The position numbers and the translations under genes are program-made. From Neurospora crassa OR74A (Eukaryota > Ascomycota > Sordariomycetes > Sordariales > Sordariaceae), in contig NC_026504.1 of assembly GCF_000182925.2 (NCBI RefSeq), forward strand, positions 2,480,001 to 2,544,000: a DNA stretch of 64,000 bases, written 5' to 3'. The notes under the pieces were generated by a model. That model saw only the letters and a program-made list of their open reading frames with translations. It did not search any database and was not told the origin of the DNA. This document shows positions 1 to 11,213 of the stretch, one piece after another. How positions within the stretch are numbered: the stretch's first letter is position 1; every line of letters begins with the position of its first letter.

Positions 1-722
1 ATCAAAGTCAGGATCTCGAGCTTTTCCTCATATGAAGATTCGACAATGTTGGCCATAAAGTCTGCGAGGGCACCGGGATACTTCTGCTTTGCGATGTAGA
101 AGTCGAGGCGCCGAGCAAGCAGAGGTGAGAGGCCAGGCGTGCCAGAAGACTGTGGCAGAAGTGAGGACAGGCGGAGGATCGTAACAAACTGCCTGGACAG
201 AAGCTTGAGAGACATGAACAGCTCCTCGAGGGCGGCGTCTGTGATTAGAGCGGGATCGGCGTAACTCGAGACCTTGCCTTCCAGATAAGCCTTGTCCGAG
301 ATAACCTTTTCGACATGGATTCGTGTCACACCCTCGACCAGCAAGGTAAACTCGCCGGTACCACGCCCCTCGACGCCGGTGATCTTAGCAGCAACGCCAT
401 AGGGGAAGAGATCGGCCTTGGTAGCCTTTGCTGGATCAACATCGTCGGCGGTTTCGGTTTTGTCGTCGCCGTTCTCGATTAGAAGATGCCCCTCTGGTCC
501 GATCAAGGGTGATGCCAGGGGCACGCAGGCAATGGGAATCGTATCGATACGCCCATTAGGGGTTTGGGAAGCCGCCTTCGCGTAAACGGCGGCGAGTAAC
601 GAGGCGATGTCGGGTCGGGTAGACGAAACTGCAACGCGTTGGACAACGCCTGGGAGGAGAACAGTCTGTTTGGGAAGGGGAAGAAGCGGTATCGTGACCG
701 TCGGTGCTCGTATGTGAGCCAT
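1..722 (-). CDS. lon2: Lon protease homolog 2, peroxisomal (N-terminal part, cut by window edge)
   Basis: The minus strand is open from an ATG at 722-720 to the window edge, about 240 residues without a stop. The translation begins [19 protein letters not shown] and continues with the LON substrate-binding domain of ATP-dependent Lon proteases, including the typical [11 protein letters not shown] strand and the G[13 protein letters not shown] core near residue 130. There is no mitochondrial presequence, which fits the peroxisomal Lon2/Pln branch and not mitochondrial Pim1. The family degrades misfolded and oxidised matrix proteins in peroxisomes. The AAA+ and Ser-Lys protease domains, and any C-terminal peroxisome signal, would lie outside the window, so activity and targeting cannot be checked here. 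Confidence 0.85.
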
Positions 723-3700
723 GGGGACGTCGACTTATAGTGGAGTTTGATTTGATGTCGAGAAATCCGGGGAATCTGGGGAAACCAGGATCGGTCTTGT
801 GGAACGGCTTTAGAGTCGGTATTGATGTGTGATTATCGGCTTGCTTCTTTGTTGTACGGGGTGCTGATACTCGTAACGTTTTATGTTATCGTGGTCGATG
901 CTTCGTATACACAAAGTCGAAGGACTCCTATGTGTGTATTCCAGCACCAAATGCGACAAACGAGATGACGGGTAGTACAGGTAGAGGCGGGTTTGTGGTG
1001 TCGTGTTGTTATGATCAAGGTGCCGTTCCCCGCTCAACGGAAAGGAATATTATTTAACAGTAGAAAGTTTATGCAGTGCGCCTTGGTTGACGTAGGGTTC
1101 AACTACAGTCTTCGTCTATGATTTGATGCAATGTTAGAAAGTTCGATTCACTGACATCTGATTGCGCCACGGGTTGAAATGGATGATGGGGTGAAACGGC
1201 GGCGAGGCGGGGGTGACGGGCGGGAAGTCACCTCCAGGTCCGCAGTCCAAGTCGGGCATCTGCCCCTGTCATGGAATCGGCAACCCTTGACCCATCCTAG
1301 GTACCCATCAACCCAGGGGCACAATCACCTCAACCGAGGCACTCCAGCGGCAACGTGTTGGAAGGTCCCGCTTTCTCGTGCTGAAAGCCCCAGAGTTTCA
1401 GCGCATTTCGAACTCAGAATCCACTGGAAACCGTTCGACCCCGCCTGGCAGTCCAGTGAGGTTGATTCTCGGCGAGAGGGGCCAACGTCACCCACGCAAT
1501 GGAAGCGGCCCCGAAGTGGAAAAGAAGGACCTAAGGCCGGGCATGGATAGGTGACACTAGACTAGTCCCCGCGCCCGTCCTCTCCAGGCGGCAGTCCCTC
1601 CATCCCGTCCCGCACGCACAGAACTCCCGGCCATGGGTTTTAGTGTAGTGTACGTACATATTTCAATCGTCTACGTAGCATTCACGTGAATCACATGGCT
1701 TCTCCGATACAATGTTCTAGAACCCCCCGGTGGCTCTCTCCAACGCTTCGAAGTCCAATATAAGATGTGCTTGCCCAACACAATAGGCAACCAAGCTACC
1801 GGAGCTCCTGAACTCTTGATAGGAAGTGTGCACTCTGTTTCTTGCGAATTCCGGCGAGACTTCCGGAATATCTACAGGTACAGTAGTATTGGGTGGATAC
1901 GTGGTTGGTGTCCTATGGACCTTGGACGGGAGTTTCTGCTAGTATACGTAAACTACTGCATAGTAAACTTCACCTCCCCAATTTGCTCGGGTTAGGGTTT
2001 TACCAGCAATCAAACTCGACTACACACATCTACATCCCTTCACGTTGAATAGACTTTTGATCCAATATGTTGTAGTTTGATAGTCAAGATGAGTACATTA
2101 AGTAGCTTCATATTTCAAGCCTCCTCTTTTCTCTGCTGCTAGCCATAAGGGAAACGAGATGTCCAGACCCGGCCATTGGAAAATCCCCTCCATGGCATTT
2201 ACGTTCTCATCGTTGCCATCGTGAAAGGGCAATTCAACGATCCACCTTGCAACTCGGTACTCATCCTAACCAGCCACCATCTTTACCTGTCCCACTACAC
2301 CCCCAGGCATGACCTGCGCAAGATGTGCCTTGATTTATATTGCTTTGTGGTATCACGAGCTCTTACCTGGACGCAACCTTGAACTTCAAGCTCAAAGAGT
2401 GAAATGTTGGACTGAGCACAGCTGTACACACATTAGCATGAGTAGCAGTAGTCCAGATCTGATGACGGGAAATACTGCCTCTGTGAATGAACGAGGTGAA
2501 CATAGAAATCTGACAATATGCCACAGGACGTTCAGGTGCGAGATAGACATATATAGCACCGAATTATCGTCATCTTCAGGTGGTCTTTATCACAATACAA
2601 GCTTCCAGACAAAAGCACGCGAGCTTGCATAAGCGCTATCCACTTTATCTTCGTGCCAAGTCTAGGGGACTCGTGTGGATGTCAGAAAACAGAACAGGAT
2701 GTGCTCCGGACTATGGTATGTGTTGTAACAAAAGCTACCTTTAAGAGTCCCGAATCGAGGATCATAAGCAAGGAGGATATAGAATGGCTAGATACATAAC
2801 ACTTGTCTAGGTGTCAGTCCCTTATCCACTGGACTCATAGCAGCTGCAAAGTGTTGTGCCTCGAAAGAGTACACGGCAGAAGAGCCTGGCTTGTCAGGAT
2901 CTTGATTGAAGCTATGACCCCGGAGCTTGATGTAGTGAAGAACACCTGTGTTGAACAACACCGTACCTTCATTTCTGAACAGCTTAGCTATAGAAGGGGG
3001 GAGGCGGGGTTACCACTGCGACACTTCAAGCTGATGGTGATTCATGTTTCGTAAAGCCCATAGAACAGCTGACGGCCATTCCGTGGATTCTCAGTTTTGG
3101 TTAATTTGAAATTCCTGGAAGTTGACAGTGAAATGAAGGAAGTAAATGAAGTCAAGGTATGGACGAGGGAGCTGCATGTCCATTGACCAAGATCCACCCC
3201 CACGTTGAGGTTGGATCTGGGGTGCATGAAAGAGTCCCATCCGCCCCCGCTGCGAACCCCTGATCGCAACGCCAAGCTCTAGCAGGGTTCGGGTTCGACG
3301 GATTCCATTGATGAGAGCATGTTTTTTGGTTGATCTTGTGCCCTCATAACCGCATATTTCGGTCTACTAGCGCTCTGAGCCTAAACAGAATGTACAAGCA
3401 TAATGTACAAGGGTAGATGCGTTCCGCAAGGGGACTCTCGCGTATCCGAGCTGCTAAGATGCAACATCCCAGATAAAAGAAAGCAAAGCCGGCTGCGTAT
3501 TGCCGTCTGGACTTTTTGGCGGTACCAAGCTACGAGTTGAACTCCTGTTGGGGGTGGATGAGGGAAACGACTGGAGCCACCAAGACGCGAACGATGTAGG
3601 TAACAAGCTCCTGGGTAAACCTGGACAGACCGGTGGTGTATTAGACTTCTTTGACGACATCTCAAGAAGCAGGTATGTGGCCAAGCAAGGGCTATGTAGT

Positions 3701-4174
3701 CTTCGATTGTATCACCCACACAGGACTGTATGGTTGAACAGAAATTCCTGCCGGTCTCATTCTTCGATGAGCTCCAACATGCTGAGAAGGGTTCATGTAG
3801 GAATTCGTATGAGGAGATGATTTATTTGAGCCAGATAGGGTGCTGGTTAGTCGGGCTTTACATTCTTCATAAGGCGTGACCTGAACCGTTGGTTGCTGAA
3901 CAGAAGGCTCGTTTTGTGATCGGGCTACATGCCGGCCGCCTTTTGACCACTCACTGCGAGCAATGTGACCCGGGAAATCTGATTTTCCAAACAAAAAAAA
4001 ACCAAGGAACGGCCAACACCATGATGACTCCGTTCGACATATGGCCCATATCCGTGGATCGAGCAGCTCGTAGGTACAAGATTGATCACGAACGTCGTCT
4101 AGTTACAGAGCGTTATTATGGGGTCATTGCGATCCCATTCCCCCGGAGATCCAGCATTGTGTACGGTGTGGTCA
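723..4174. other. Intergenic, about 3.45 kb, no gene recognised
   Basis: This lies between the Lon2 start and the stop of the small minus-strand protein. All open frames are short, overlap on both strands and resemble no family. It contains the Lon2 promoter and probably the small gene's 3' end. A CCTAGGTACCCA stretch near 1297-1308 belongs to the TACCTA/TAGGTA motif group seen across the window. I see no transposon relic or RNA gene. Confidence 0.5.
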
Positions 4175-4546
4175 TCACCTGTTGGACGGAGACGAAGGGT
4201 CGTTGATATCGTTGTCTTTGTGGAAGCCGAGCATGCTGCCGAGCATACCCCCGGGCTTGGGCACTGGGCACTCTCTCTTCAGAGCTCGTGCCCTGCCTAC
4301 GTCGCCAGACCCAGGCTCTGTCTCAAACTGCAGGATTTCGTCTTTGCCTTCGGTGTTTTCCACGCGTCTGCGTCTGCGTCTCTTGGGCTGTCCGTCGGCA
4401 GACATATCTCCATCGGCAAAAGCGACCCTGGGGGCGGGACACGGCAGGATGTGAGGGACGCCGACAACAAGGAAGCTGGCCACAACAGTTGCTGCGAAGA
4501 GGGAGGAAGTCATACGCGACCTCGGGTGGAGGTGAGGTGGTGGCAT
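4175..4546 (-). CDS. Small conserved fungal protein with N-terminal membrane anchor, function unknown
   Basis: A single exon encodes 123 residues from the ATG at 4546, or 112 from an in-frame ATG at 4513. The frame stays open upstream to another Met at 4645, but that stretch looks like untranslated leader. Visible parts are a hydrophobic segment at about residues 13-33 (SSLFAATVVASFLVVGVPHI) followed by PCPAP, a very basic run of six Arg, and a C-terminal ECPVPKPGG motif before GMLGSMLGFHKD. The layout resembles a small conserved ascomycete family, but I cannot name it or give a function. The basic N-terminus and single hydrophobic segment would suit a mitochondrial inner-membrane or ER protein. 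That is inference. Confidence 0.6.
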   Translation of the reverse strand: MPPPHLHPRSRMTSSLFAATVVASFLVVGVPHILPCPAPRVAFADGDMSADGQPKRRRRRRVENTEGKDEILQFETEPGSGDVGRARALKRECPVPKPGGMLGSMLGFHKDNDINDPSSPSNR

Positions 4547-5887
4547 GATGAGTGGTATTCGGATTGGAGGGCGGGCGGGGTGCTTGACCAAGAGAGGTCC
4601 AGAGGAAGGGGGGTCTAAGTTTAGGGGAGCTTGCGCCAATTTCATCAGCCATTGAGGTTCGCGTTTTGGGCTTTGGGCCGACGGGACTCACTCGTGGCTT
4701 TTGCAACACTTAAAGGACCATCATGCGCGTTGGGAACAACCTGAACCCTTGAATATCACGAGATTGCAGCGGTTAACCTCAACGCGCAATGAGGAAGTCA
4801 GTGAGGATGAGGTATGTGCCACACAGGTGGGCAGGTTACTTGTCAAGATCGTCGTTGAGCGAACTGGACCGTGGACGGGACCTGTCGTCAAGCTCCGGGA
4901 AAATGGAGCTTCGATTGCGCTTTAGTTCCGTTCTCGAAAATATTTCGTCAGTGGACCCCTCGTCAGCTTCAGCTCTCAAAACTTCAATGGGCAGCTTCCC
5001 GCGCTGTCCCGCACTGGAATGGAAAGTGCATCTTCGCTCCTGCACTCCCGCCGCCCCAAGCTTCCTCCACGGCAGCTACACAGTACGTACCTAGGTACTA
5101 GCGCACACTACAGTACCTGAGCTCGTCTGGTGCCGAAATCTAACCAATGGCAGCTAGCGTGCTTGTCTCTTTACAAGTGCATTATGGGCGACGGCTCGCA
5201 ACACGTGCACTTAACGGGGCTTTTGCACTTGCTGGTATCTCTCTCTCATACCAAACTGGGAATCCGGGCCGCCATAGGCTTGCACTTGATGGGCTACTTC
5301 TACCTTGCATGCGTTTGTAGAAAAGGGTACTGTATTTACCTCAGATGATGTAAACTACTATGCAGAAGGTAGGTATCTAGCACCTACGTACTGTGTACTG
5401 ACCCGTTCGACGTTCACTCTCCCCACCAGACAGGGATTTCTACGGTTCACTTGGCAGTTCCAGGTCCCTGGGCCTGTCGCTAAAACTCCTTGCTCCCTGC
5501 TTCTTGCTGGATTGGCGACCGCCGCCATACCATTCGTGCCATTGTTGTCGAGGTTGTGGTTTCGCGCCATCCCCAGTCTCCCGTCGCAAAAAAAACAGAG
5601 CCGCCAGCCTAGAACACCTCAGCCCTGTCAACAGATCATTCGCCGCATCCCCACGACAACCATCAAGACCGATTCCAAAAGGGTTACTATCTGTGCTTGT
5701 TGCATCTGCAAGACGGACCACCAAACATTTCGGCATAGCATGACGCGAAGCTGACGCGACCCTACGAGACACCGCATTTCAACTTCTATTCTGACATACA
5801 AGCCTCTGCCCGGCTCAGTCCTCCTAACTGCGCGGCATCCACTCGCAGCAAAGCAGCATTATCTGTTATTCATAAGCCTCTACAGCC
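4547..5887. other. Divergent intergenic region upstream of PPG1
   Basis: This 1.3 kb promoter region sits between the small minus-strand gene and PPG1. It holds a CCAAT box at 5144-5148, a CACGTG core at 5202-5207, a perfect 12-base palindrome at 5087-5098 and further TAGGTA/ACCTAC copies near 5370-5395. No coding region is supported. Confidence 0.5.
5087..5098. repeat. Perfect palindrome GTACCTAGGTAC
   Basis: The twelve bases read the same on both strands and follow another GTAC-like stretch. They contain the TACCTAGGTA core that recurs in shortened form in other intergenic regions of the window. The role is unknown. It could be a factor-binding site or a neutral repeat typical of these genomes. 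Confidence 0.6.
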
Positions 5888-7386
5888 ATGAGTGATCTGG
5901 ACAGGTTAGTGCCCCGGTGGTCTTGCGATCGGGCATTCGCAACCACCCGCCGGCGACTATTGCTCGTGGTGTCTGACCTCTTTGGTGGATAGGGCGATCG
6001 CTCAGCTGCGAGCATGCCGGCCAATACCAGAATCAGACGTCCGCGAACTCTGTCACAAGGCCCGGGAAATCTTGATCGAAGAAGGAAACGTAGTTACAGT
6101 CAATGCGCCGGTAACGGTACGTCTCGAACTATCCAGATCGAAATACACACATGTCGAATCTAACCCAACGGCAACAAGATATGTGGAGATATTCATGGCC
6201 AGTTTCACGATTTGATGGAACTGTTCCGCGTCGGCGGCGATCCTCCCGATACCAATTATCTGTTTATGGGTAAGGCTGTCCCTGGTCTGTCAATCATGTC
6301 GTCAAAATCATGTTAAGCTGACTATTGTATTGTCGGATGTTGATAGGTGATTTCGTTGACCGTGGCTTCTACTCGCTCGAAACATTCTTACTTCTTCTCT
6401 GCCTTAAAGTTCGATACCCCGACCGCATGACCCTCATCAGAGGCAACCACGAATCACGACAGATTACAACTGTGTACGGTTTCTACGATGAATGTTACAG
6501 GAAATATGGCAGCGCGAATGTTTGGCGCTACTGCTGCGATGTGTTCGACTATCTCGCCTTGGGCGCTATTGTTCTTGGGGCCTCCAATACCATCTCACCA
6601 AGCGCCGGCGAGTCCAGTATACCAACAACACCTGAAGGAGGCGAGGTGGAAATCGAGGTGTGCAACGCACAGGGCGAGGTAATGAGCAGGTTTCCTCGGC
6701 CTAACAACGGGGCAGACAGCGATGTACAGAGCAGGACCAACGGGATACCACCACCGAGTAATACAGGCCCGCCTGGCTCAGGAGCGTCGGGATTGAGCAG
6801 AGGATCAGTGGGCAACCCAGCCGGCGCCGTTCTATGTGTGCACGGCGGCCTTAGTCCGCTGATAGACAAGGTTGACAAAATCAGGCTGCTGGACCGAAAA
6901 CAGGAGGTTCCACATGAGGGTGCTATGTGCGACCTCTTGTGGTCCGATCCGGACGAGATTGACGGTTGGGGGTTGTCGCCTCGGGGTGCTGGCTTCCTCT
7001 TTGGTGCCGACATCGTCAAAGTGTTCAATCATCGCAATGACCTCAGCCTGATCGCCCGTGCCCATCAGCTGGTCATGGAAGGTTTTAAGGAAATGTTCGA
7101 TGCCAGCATCGTTACCGTTTGGTCAGCACCAAATTACTGCTATCGCTGCGGAAACGTTGCTGCACTTCTTGAGCTATCGGAAGACGATTCAGGCTTGGGT
7201 GTGCTTGCCCGCAGTAATGGCGATGTCAATCGCAGTAATGGCGGTGCAGGATCTTCTGGAGGGCTTGGAGAGGGTGAGCTACAACCGATGAAGGGTCCAG
7301 CAAGGCGTTACCGGGTCTTCCAGGCGGCTCCTCAGGATTCAAGGGGAATGCCAGCCAAGAAGCCAGTGGCCGACTACTTCCTGTAA
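5888..7386 (+). CDS. ppg1: Serine/threonine protein phosphatase PPG1 (PP2A-like catalytic subunit)
   Basis: Four exons, 5888-5904, 5993-6116, 6179-6269 and 6347-7386, give 423 residues. All introns have GT-AG ends. The metallophosphatase signatures are complete: [23 protein letters not shown] and HGGLSP, giving the two-metal active site. The protein ends in DYFL, as in PP2A-type subunits where the terminus is methylated. The start MSDLDRAIAQL and overall sequence fit the Ppg1 branch (yeast PPG1, the STRIPAK phosphatase of filamentous fungi needed for cell fusion and fruiting). Compared with the roughly 310-residue PP2A core it has two low-complexity insertions: about 75 residues after [11 protein letters not shown], and a Gly/Ser/Asn-rich one near the C-terminus. 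The family assignment is secure. The STRIPAK role is from family knowledge. Confidence 0.93.
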
Positions 7387-8524
7387 ACCCGATACCGGGC
7401 ATTTTTTGGAATATGTTGTCCCATGTTCGGTCTACGAGGACAGGTTTGACTACATAACTTGCGACATGTAGCTCAGTGTGCGTATTATTTTGGGACACTA
7501 TACCCCAGCGTCATGGATTTTGGGTTGAAAGATCTTTGTCCAGGAAAACCCAAGAAATGGGCCTGCAATGTCTGGTCGGGAAAACATTGGCATGAAATTC
7601 GTTAAATAAATCGACCGGACATAGTATTTGAAACTGCCAGATAGATTTGGCACACCCAGGATCGTAACTCTCCTGTATGGGTGTGAGTCGAAGTTCGAGC
7701 GATAGGCTGAGCCATCGTCTCCCTCATTCCATTATGCAGGGTCCTATAGAAGCATACCACTTTTGAATCAACGTGAAGATGACGGAACCACTCAGCTCCT
7801 ACCAGTCAGTATATATGAAGTTCACTGCGAACATAGATAGGCCAATTCTCAGATATGTTGCCATTGAGTGTCCGGGAAGCGGTAAGGCAGAGATCGGGAG
7901 CAAATCAGGCTACATGGAAGGTAGAATGGACTTATCGACGGCAGTTCCGATCCGGGATGATCGGCTTCGGACGCGCGCCGGCCCAGCTCCATCCGGTGCG
8001 GGTCCCAGGTCGCCGTGTCCGCTGTCTTGATGCCGAGTCATGAACCGACCGAAAAGCTCCGCACAGCCAGGAACTGAGGTCCGCCGAGGCCCACCTCGAT
8101 TAAATAGACAGTCGAGGTTTCCACAGCAGCTTACCTTGTTGCTTGCGTTTACACCAAAACATGCGAAGAACATTGTTAAGGCATGTTCACGATTCAAAGT
8201 CATGGAAGGTGGGCTCTTCTCTGTGAGTTCACTAGTATTCGCCAATAGTACGAAACGGTAAGAATAGAGGTAGTTTCCTCTATAATCCATTACAGAACTG
8301 ATCCACATCAAAGTTAGCTTTATTCACGACGTAGCCAGGCTCTGGAGCACCAACGCAAGACGGCCAGCGGAGGGTAACCGACGTTGAATGTATTCCGAAT
8401 ATTGCATTACTACCACCAACCGGCCGGCCTCAACCAAGCCAAGATGTCCTGTTATTCCATCAAGCCTTTGGAAGCCATGTACTGTATGACCAAACGGCCG
8501 GGGTGGCAGGGCCTATGCCCAAAT
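7387..8524. other. Convergent intergenic region, 3' ends of PPG1 and the 91-aa protein
   Basis: This 1.1 kb stretch lies between two gene 3' ends. Only short overlapping open frames are present and none resembles a protein family. It should contain both polyadenylation regions. Confidence 0.45.
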
Positions 8525-9106
8525 TTACTTTTTCTCCTGTGTCGTCCCGTTCTCCTTTTGCGCCCGCTCATACTCGATAATCTGTCTGCTCCAGCTAGTG
8601 GAGGTAATATCGGTTGCGTCAGCTTAAGAACATCCCCGCGGTCTGCGCTCGCGGAAAACGTTACGCATGTATAAAAATTTGGATGGGGGTCTGTCTGCCA
8701 GGACATACTATCTGCTGGGATAAAAGCGACCAGGCTCGGGCATCTTGTGACGGTACTCTTTCTCGGCGCTAAGCTTCCAGACTGCGGCAGTGATGAGGAA
8801 GACGACGCCACCGAGAACAGCCGTGTTCTTCTTCCAGTTGGCCGGCTGGGCGTACCAACCACCCGAAGGCGACCAGACGTGTTTGGGGTAGCTGGAGTGA
8901 AGGGCGAGGCAACGATTAGGACGGATCCATGACACAACGCAGGCTGGGTTGGACAGAATGCGCGGAGGGTTTGCGCATGTCGAGGGCGATGAAACTCACG
9001 GAACTTGGGGACCGCCGCCCTATAGACAGGAAAAATAGAGAGTTAGCAGACACAAAACATAGTAGTGATGATGGCTATTCTAAGCAATCGGGTGGATACG
9101 CACCAT
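8525..9106 (-). CDS. Small single-pass membrane protein, candidate respiratory-complex accessory subunit
   Basis: Four coding exons on the minus strand, 9104-9106, 9000-9019, 8709-8891 and 8525-8594, join to 91 residues. The first coding exon is the ATG alone, followed by a 20-base exon. The junctions are GTGCGT..CTATAG, GTGAGT..CTCCAG and GTATGT..CACTAG. The protein starts MGGGPQVPYPKHVW, then a PSGGWYAQPANWKKNT motif, one hydrophobic helix (about residues 36-52, TAVLGGVVFLITAAVW), a charged stretch with MPEPGRFYPSRYWSRQIIEY and a hydrophilic tail. The layout is like small single-pass accessory subunits of mitochondrial inner-membrane complexes, complex I in particular, but I cannot confirm a named subunit. 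It is head to head with mitoribosomal mL44, which fits a mitochondrial role. Confidence 0.75.
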
Positions 9107-9893
9107 TGTGATGAAGTTTTGGGATATGTGGTGAGGTAGGTTGGACGTTCAACGAGGAATGATTCTTTCCACCTCGCAGTTAAGCAAGATCGGTTTGTAC
9201 TGTCAACTTTGCGATGCACTGCGAACGACGGCACAATAGTGGTGATGCTTCAGCGGGAACAATTGGATAGAAGGACGAATGATGAATCCGCCTACAGGCT
9301 GACGAGGGGCTAAATCGCATCAACCATCCAGGCCTGAAAGTCACCATGTCACTCGTCCTAACTGGGGCCGAGGGCGCATGCGACAGACGGGCGGCGGGCG
9401 GCGGGCGGGCAGCTCCCGCTTGTCCACCACAGTGCACCGTATGCTAAACAGACAGCGCAGATAGTGGATTGGGGTCGAAGATGGATCTTGTGGGGACCCT
9501 CACTGGGCCAACAACGAATCATGTCAGCCGGCTTTTATGTCTCGGTCTTGGGGGAGTAACCCCTGCGCTTGAGCACTGATTCACGGCTCTGGGTGGTGGG
9601 CTTGTCTAGTGTACGGGTGGTGAGCGTTCAGATTGGAGAACTTTTTTTTTCTACCCGTGTTCGACGGCCGGCCGAGTCTGAACGAGAACCCATCCGATCA
9701 ACGCGCGACTCCGACCGGGATCCCGAGTAGCTTCCCACCCCGCGACCACCGGCTCACCACCTGCCCGTCCGATTTCCCTCACTCCATCCTTTTCTTGGCA
9801 GGGCCTCCAGACGGCGCACACTTACGGAACCTGGGCCCCAGCACGTCAACACCCGGTTGTCGAGCCGACCATCACCCATCAAATATATCGCCC
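9107..9893. promoter_or_regulatory. Shared divergent promoter region, 91-aa protein and mL44
   Basis: The two start codons point away from each other across 787 bases. The half next to mL44 is GC-rich leader; an in-frame stretch runs upstream of the mL44 ATG from a TTG at 9633 but has no ATG. No defined binding site stands out. Sharing of the promoter is inferred from the layout. Confidence 0.4.
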
Positions 9894-11213
9894 ATGAAGA
9901 GGATAGCAACGCCCAGCTTGACGAGCCGGCTGCTCGTCGCCGCTCGCTCCGGAGTGTCGCCCGCCACTGCCGCCATCCGATCCCGATCTGCAATCTCGGT
10001 GCGATCGCAATCGACAGCTGCCCTCGCTCAGCACGATGCATCCCACGATCTCAACAATGATCGGTTCCCCCCGCTTGAGCCCCTCCCCCCCGCGGCCGAG
10101 TCCCTACCGTCGCCCCTCCCCGAACGGGCCTTGACCTCGGCCAAACTGGCCGCCCTCCACGCCCGTTTGAATCTTTCTCCCAAGATCCCCTTACAGACAT
10201 TGGCAAGGACACTGGTCGACGCCTCGGCCGACGAGAACCCGCAGTTCAACAACGCCAACCTCGCCTTCGTTGGCCAGACCCTCATCAACTACCATATTGC
10301 CGAATGGCTCCTCTGCAAATACCCCCGTCTACCCCAGGGAATTCTCTTCAGTGCCATGAAGGCTTATGCCGGACCGAAGCCCTTGCTCCAGATTGCGCGG
10401 TCATGGGGTGTTGATACCGCCGCGGTGCCCGGCGGCGAGGTGGATCCCGGTCTTCTGCAGTTCGATGCCCTTAAGCCCGGCGTCGCCATCACAAATTTCG
10501 GCTACAAGCGTACAGAGCTCGCCTACCTCGAGAAGTTCAAGTGGCGTCGCGGTATGGCCTCGCGTGTCGTTCTCGACGACGACTTTGGTGATGTCGTGCG
10601 CAGCGACCCCAAGGTTGCCGCCGATCTGGAGAAGGCGATGGAAGAGCAGGATCAGGACAAGACTCCCGACGAGGAGGAGGCCGAGATGGTCGCTAATGAG
10701 CAGGACCAGGACGTGAGCTACGACCGCTACGGCAACCCCGACACCCGGGCCGCTGCTGAGCGGGCCCACGCCTACTTTGTGCGCGCCGTCGTCGGTGCCA
10801 TCTACGCCCACTGCGGCCGCGAGGCCGCCAAGGCCTTTGTCAAGGCGCACATCATGTCGCGCACCCTCGACATTGCCAAGCTCTTCGAATTCAAGTACCC
10901 CACCCGCGAGCTCGCCGCGCTCTGCGCCCGTGAGGATTTCGAGCCCCCCGTGGCTCGTCTCCTCTCCGAGACGGGTCGCCAGTCGCGCACCCCCGTTTTT
11001 GTTGTCGGTATATACAGCGGCAGCGACAAGCTCGGCGAGGGCGCCGCCTCCTCTCTCGACCACGCCCGCTTCAAGGCCGCCATGAACGCCCTGAAGGCTT
11101 GGTATCTCTACAGCCCTGGCGAGAACCCTCGGGTACCCAGTGATATGCTGGAGGAGGGTGCCAAGCCCTGGACGCCAGCATACATTGATATGGGTGAGGT
11201 TATCTCCCGCTAA
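9894..11213 (+). CDS. mrpl3: Mitochondrial large-subunit ribosomal protein mL44 (MRPL3), RNase III-like
   Basis: An intronless frame of 439 residues starts at MKRIATPSLTSRLLVAARSG. The first 40 or so residues are rich in Arg, Ser and Ala with no acidic residue, a clear mitochondrial presequence. The rest matches mL44: an RNase III-like fold including the segment NANLAFVGQTLINYHIAEWL and a C-terminal double-stranded-RNA-binding part (residues about 340-435, with VFVVGIYSGSDKLGEG). A lineage-specific acidic insertion (EEQDQDKTPDEEEAEM) lies near residue 250. In this family the RNase III fold is structural, binding mitoribosomal RNA without cleaving it. The ATG at 9894 is chosen because it opens directly into the presequence and no upstream ATG is in frame. 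Confidence 0.9.
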   Translation: MKRIATPSLTSRLLVAARSGVSPATAAIRSRSAISVRSQSTAALAQHDASHDLNNDRFPPLEPLPPAAESLPSPLPERALTSAKLAALHARLNLSPKIPLQTLARTLVDASADENPQFNNANLAFVGQTLINYHIAEWLLCKYPRLPQGILFSAMKAYAGPKPLLQIARSWGVDTAAVPGGEVDPGLLQFDALKPGVAITNFGYKRTELAYLEKFKWRRGMASRVVLDDDFGDVVRSDPKVAADLEKAMEEQDQDKTPDEEEAEMVANEQDQDVSYDRYGNPDTRAAAERAHAYFVRAVVGAIYAHCGREAAKAFVKAHIMSRTLDIAKLFEFKYPTRELAALCAREDFEPPVARLLSETGRQSRTPVFVVGIYSGSDKLGEGAASSLDHARFKAAMNALKAWYLYSPGENPRVPSDMLEEGAKPWTPAYIDMGEVISR

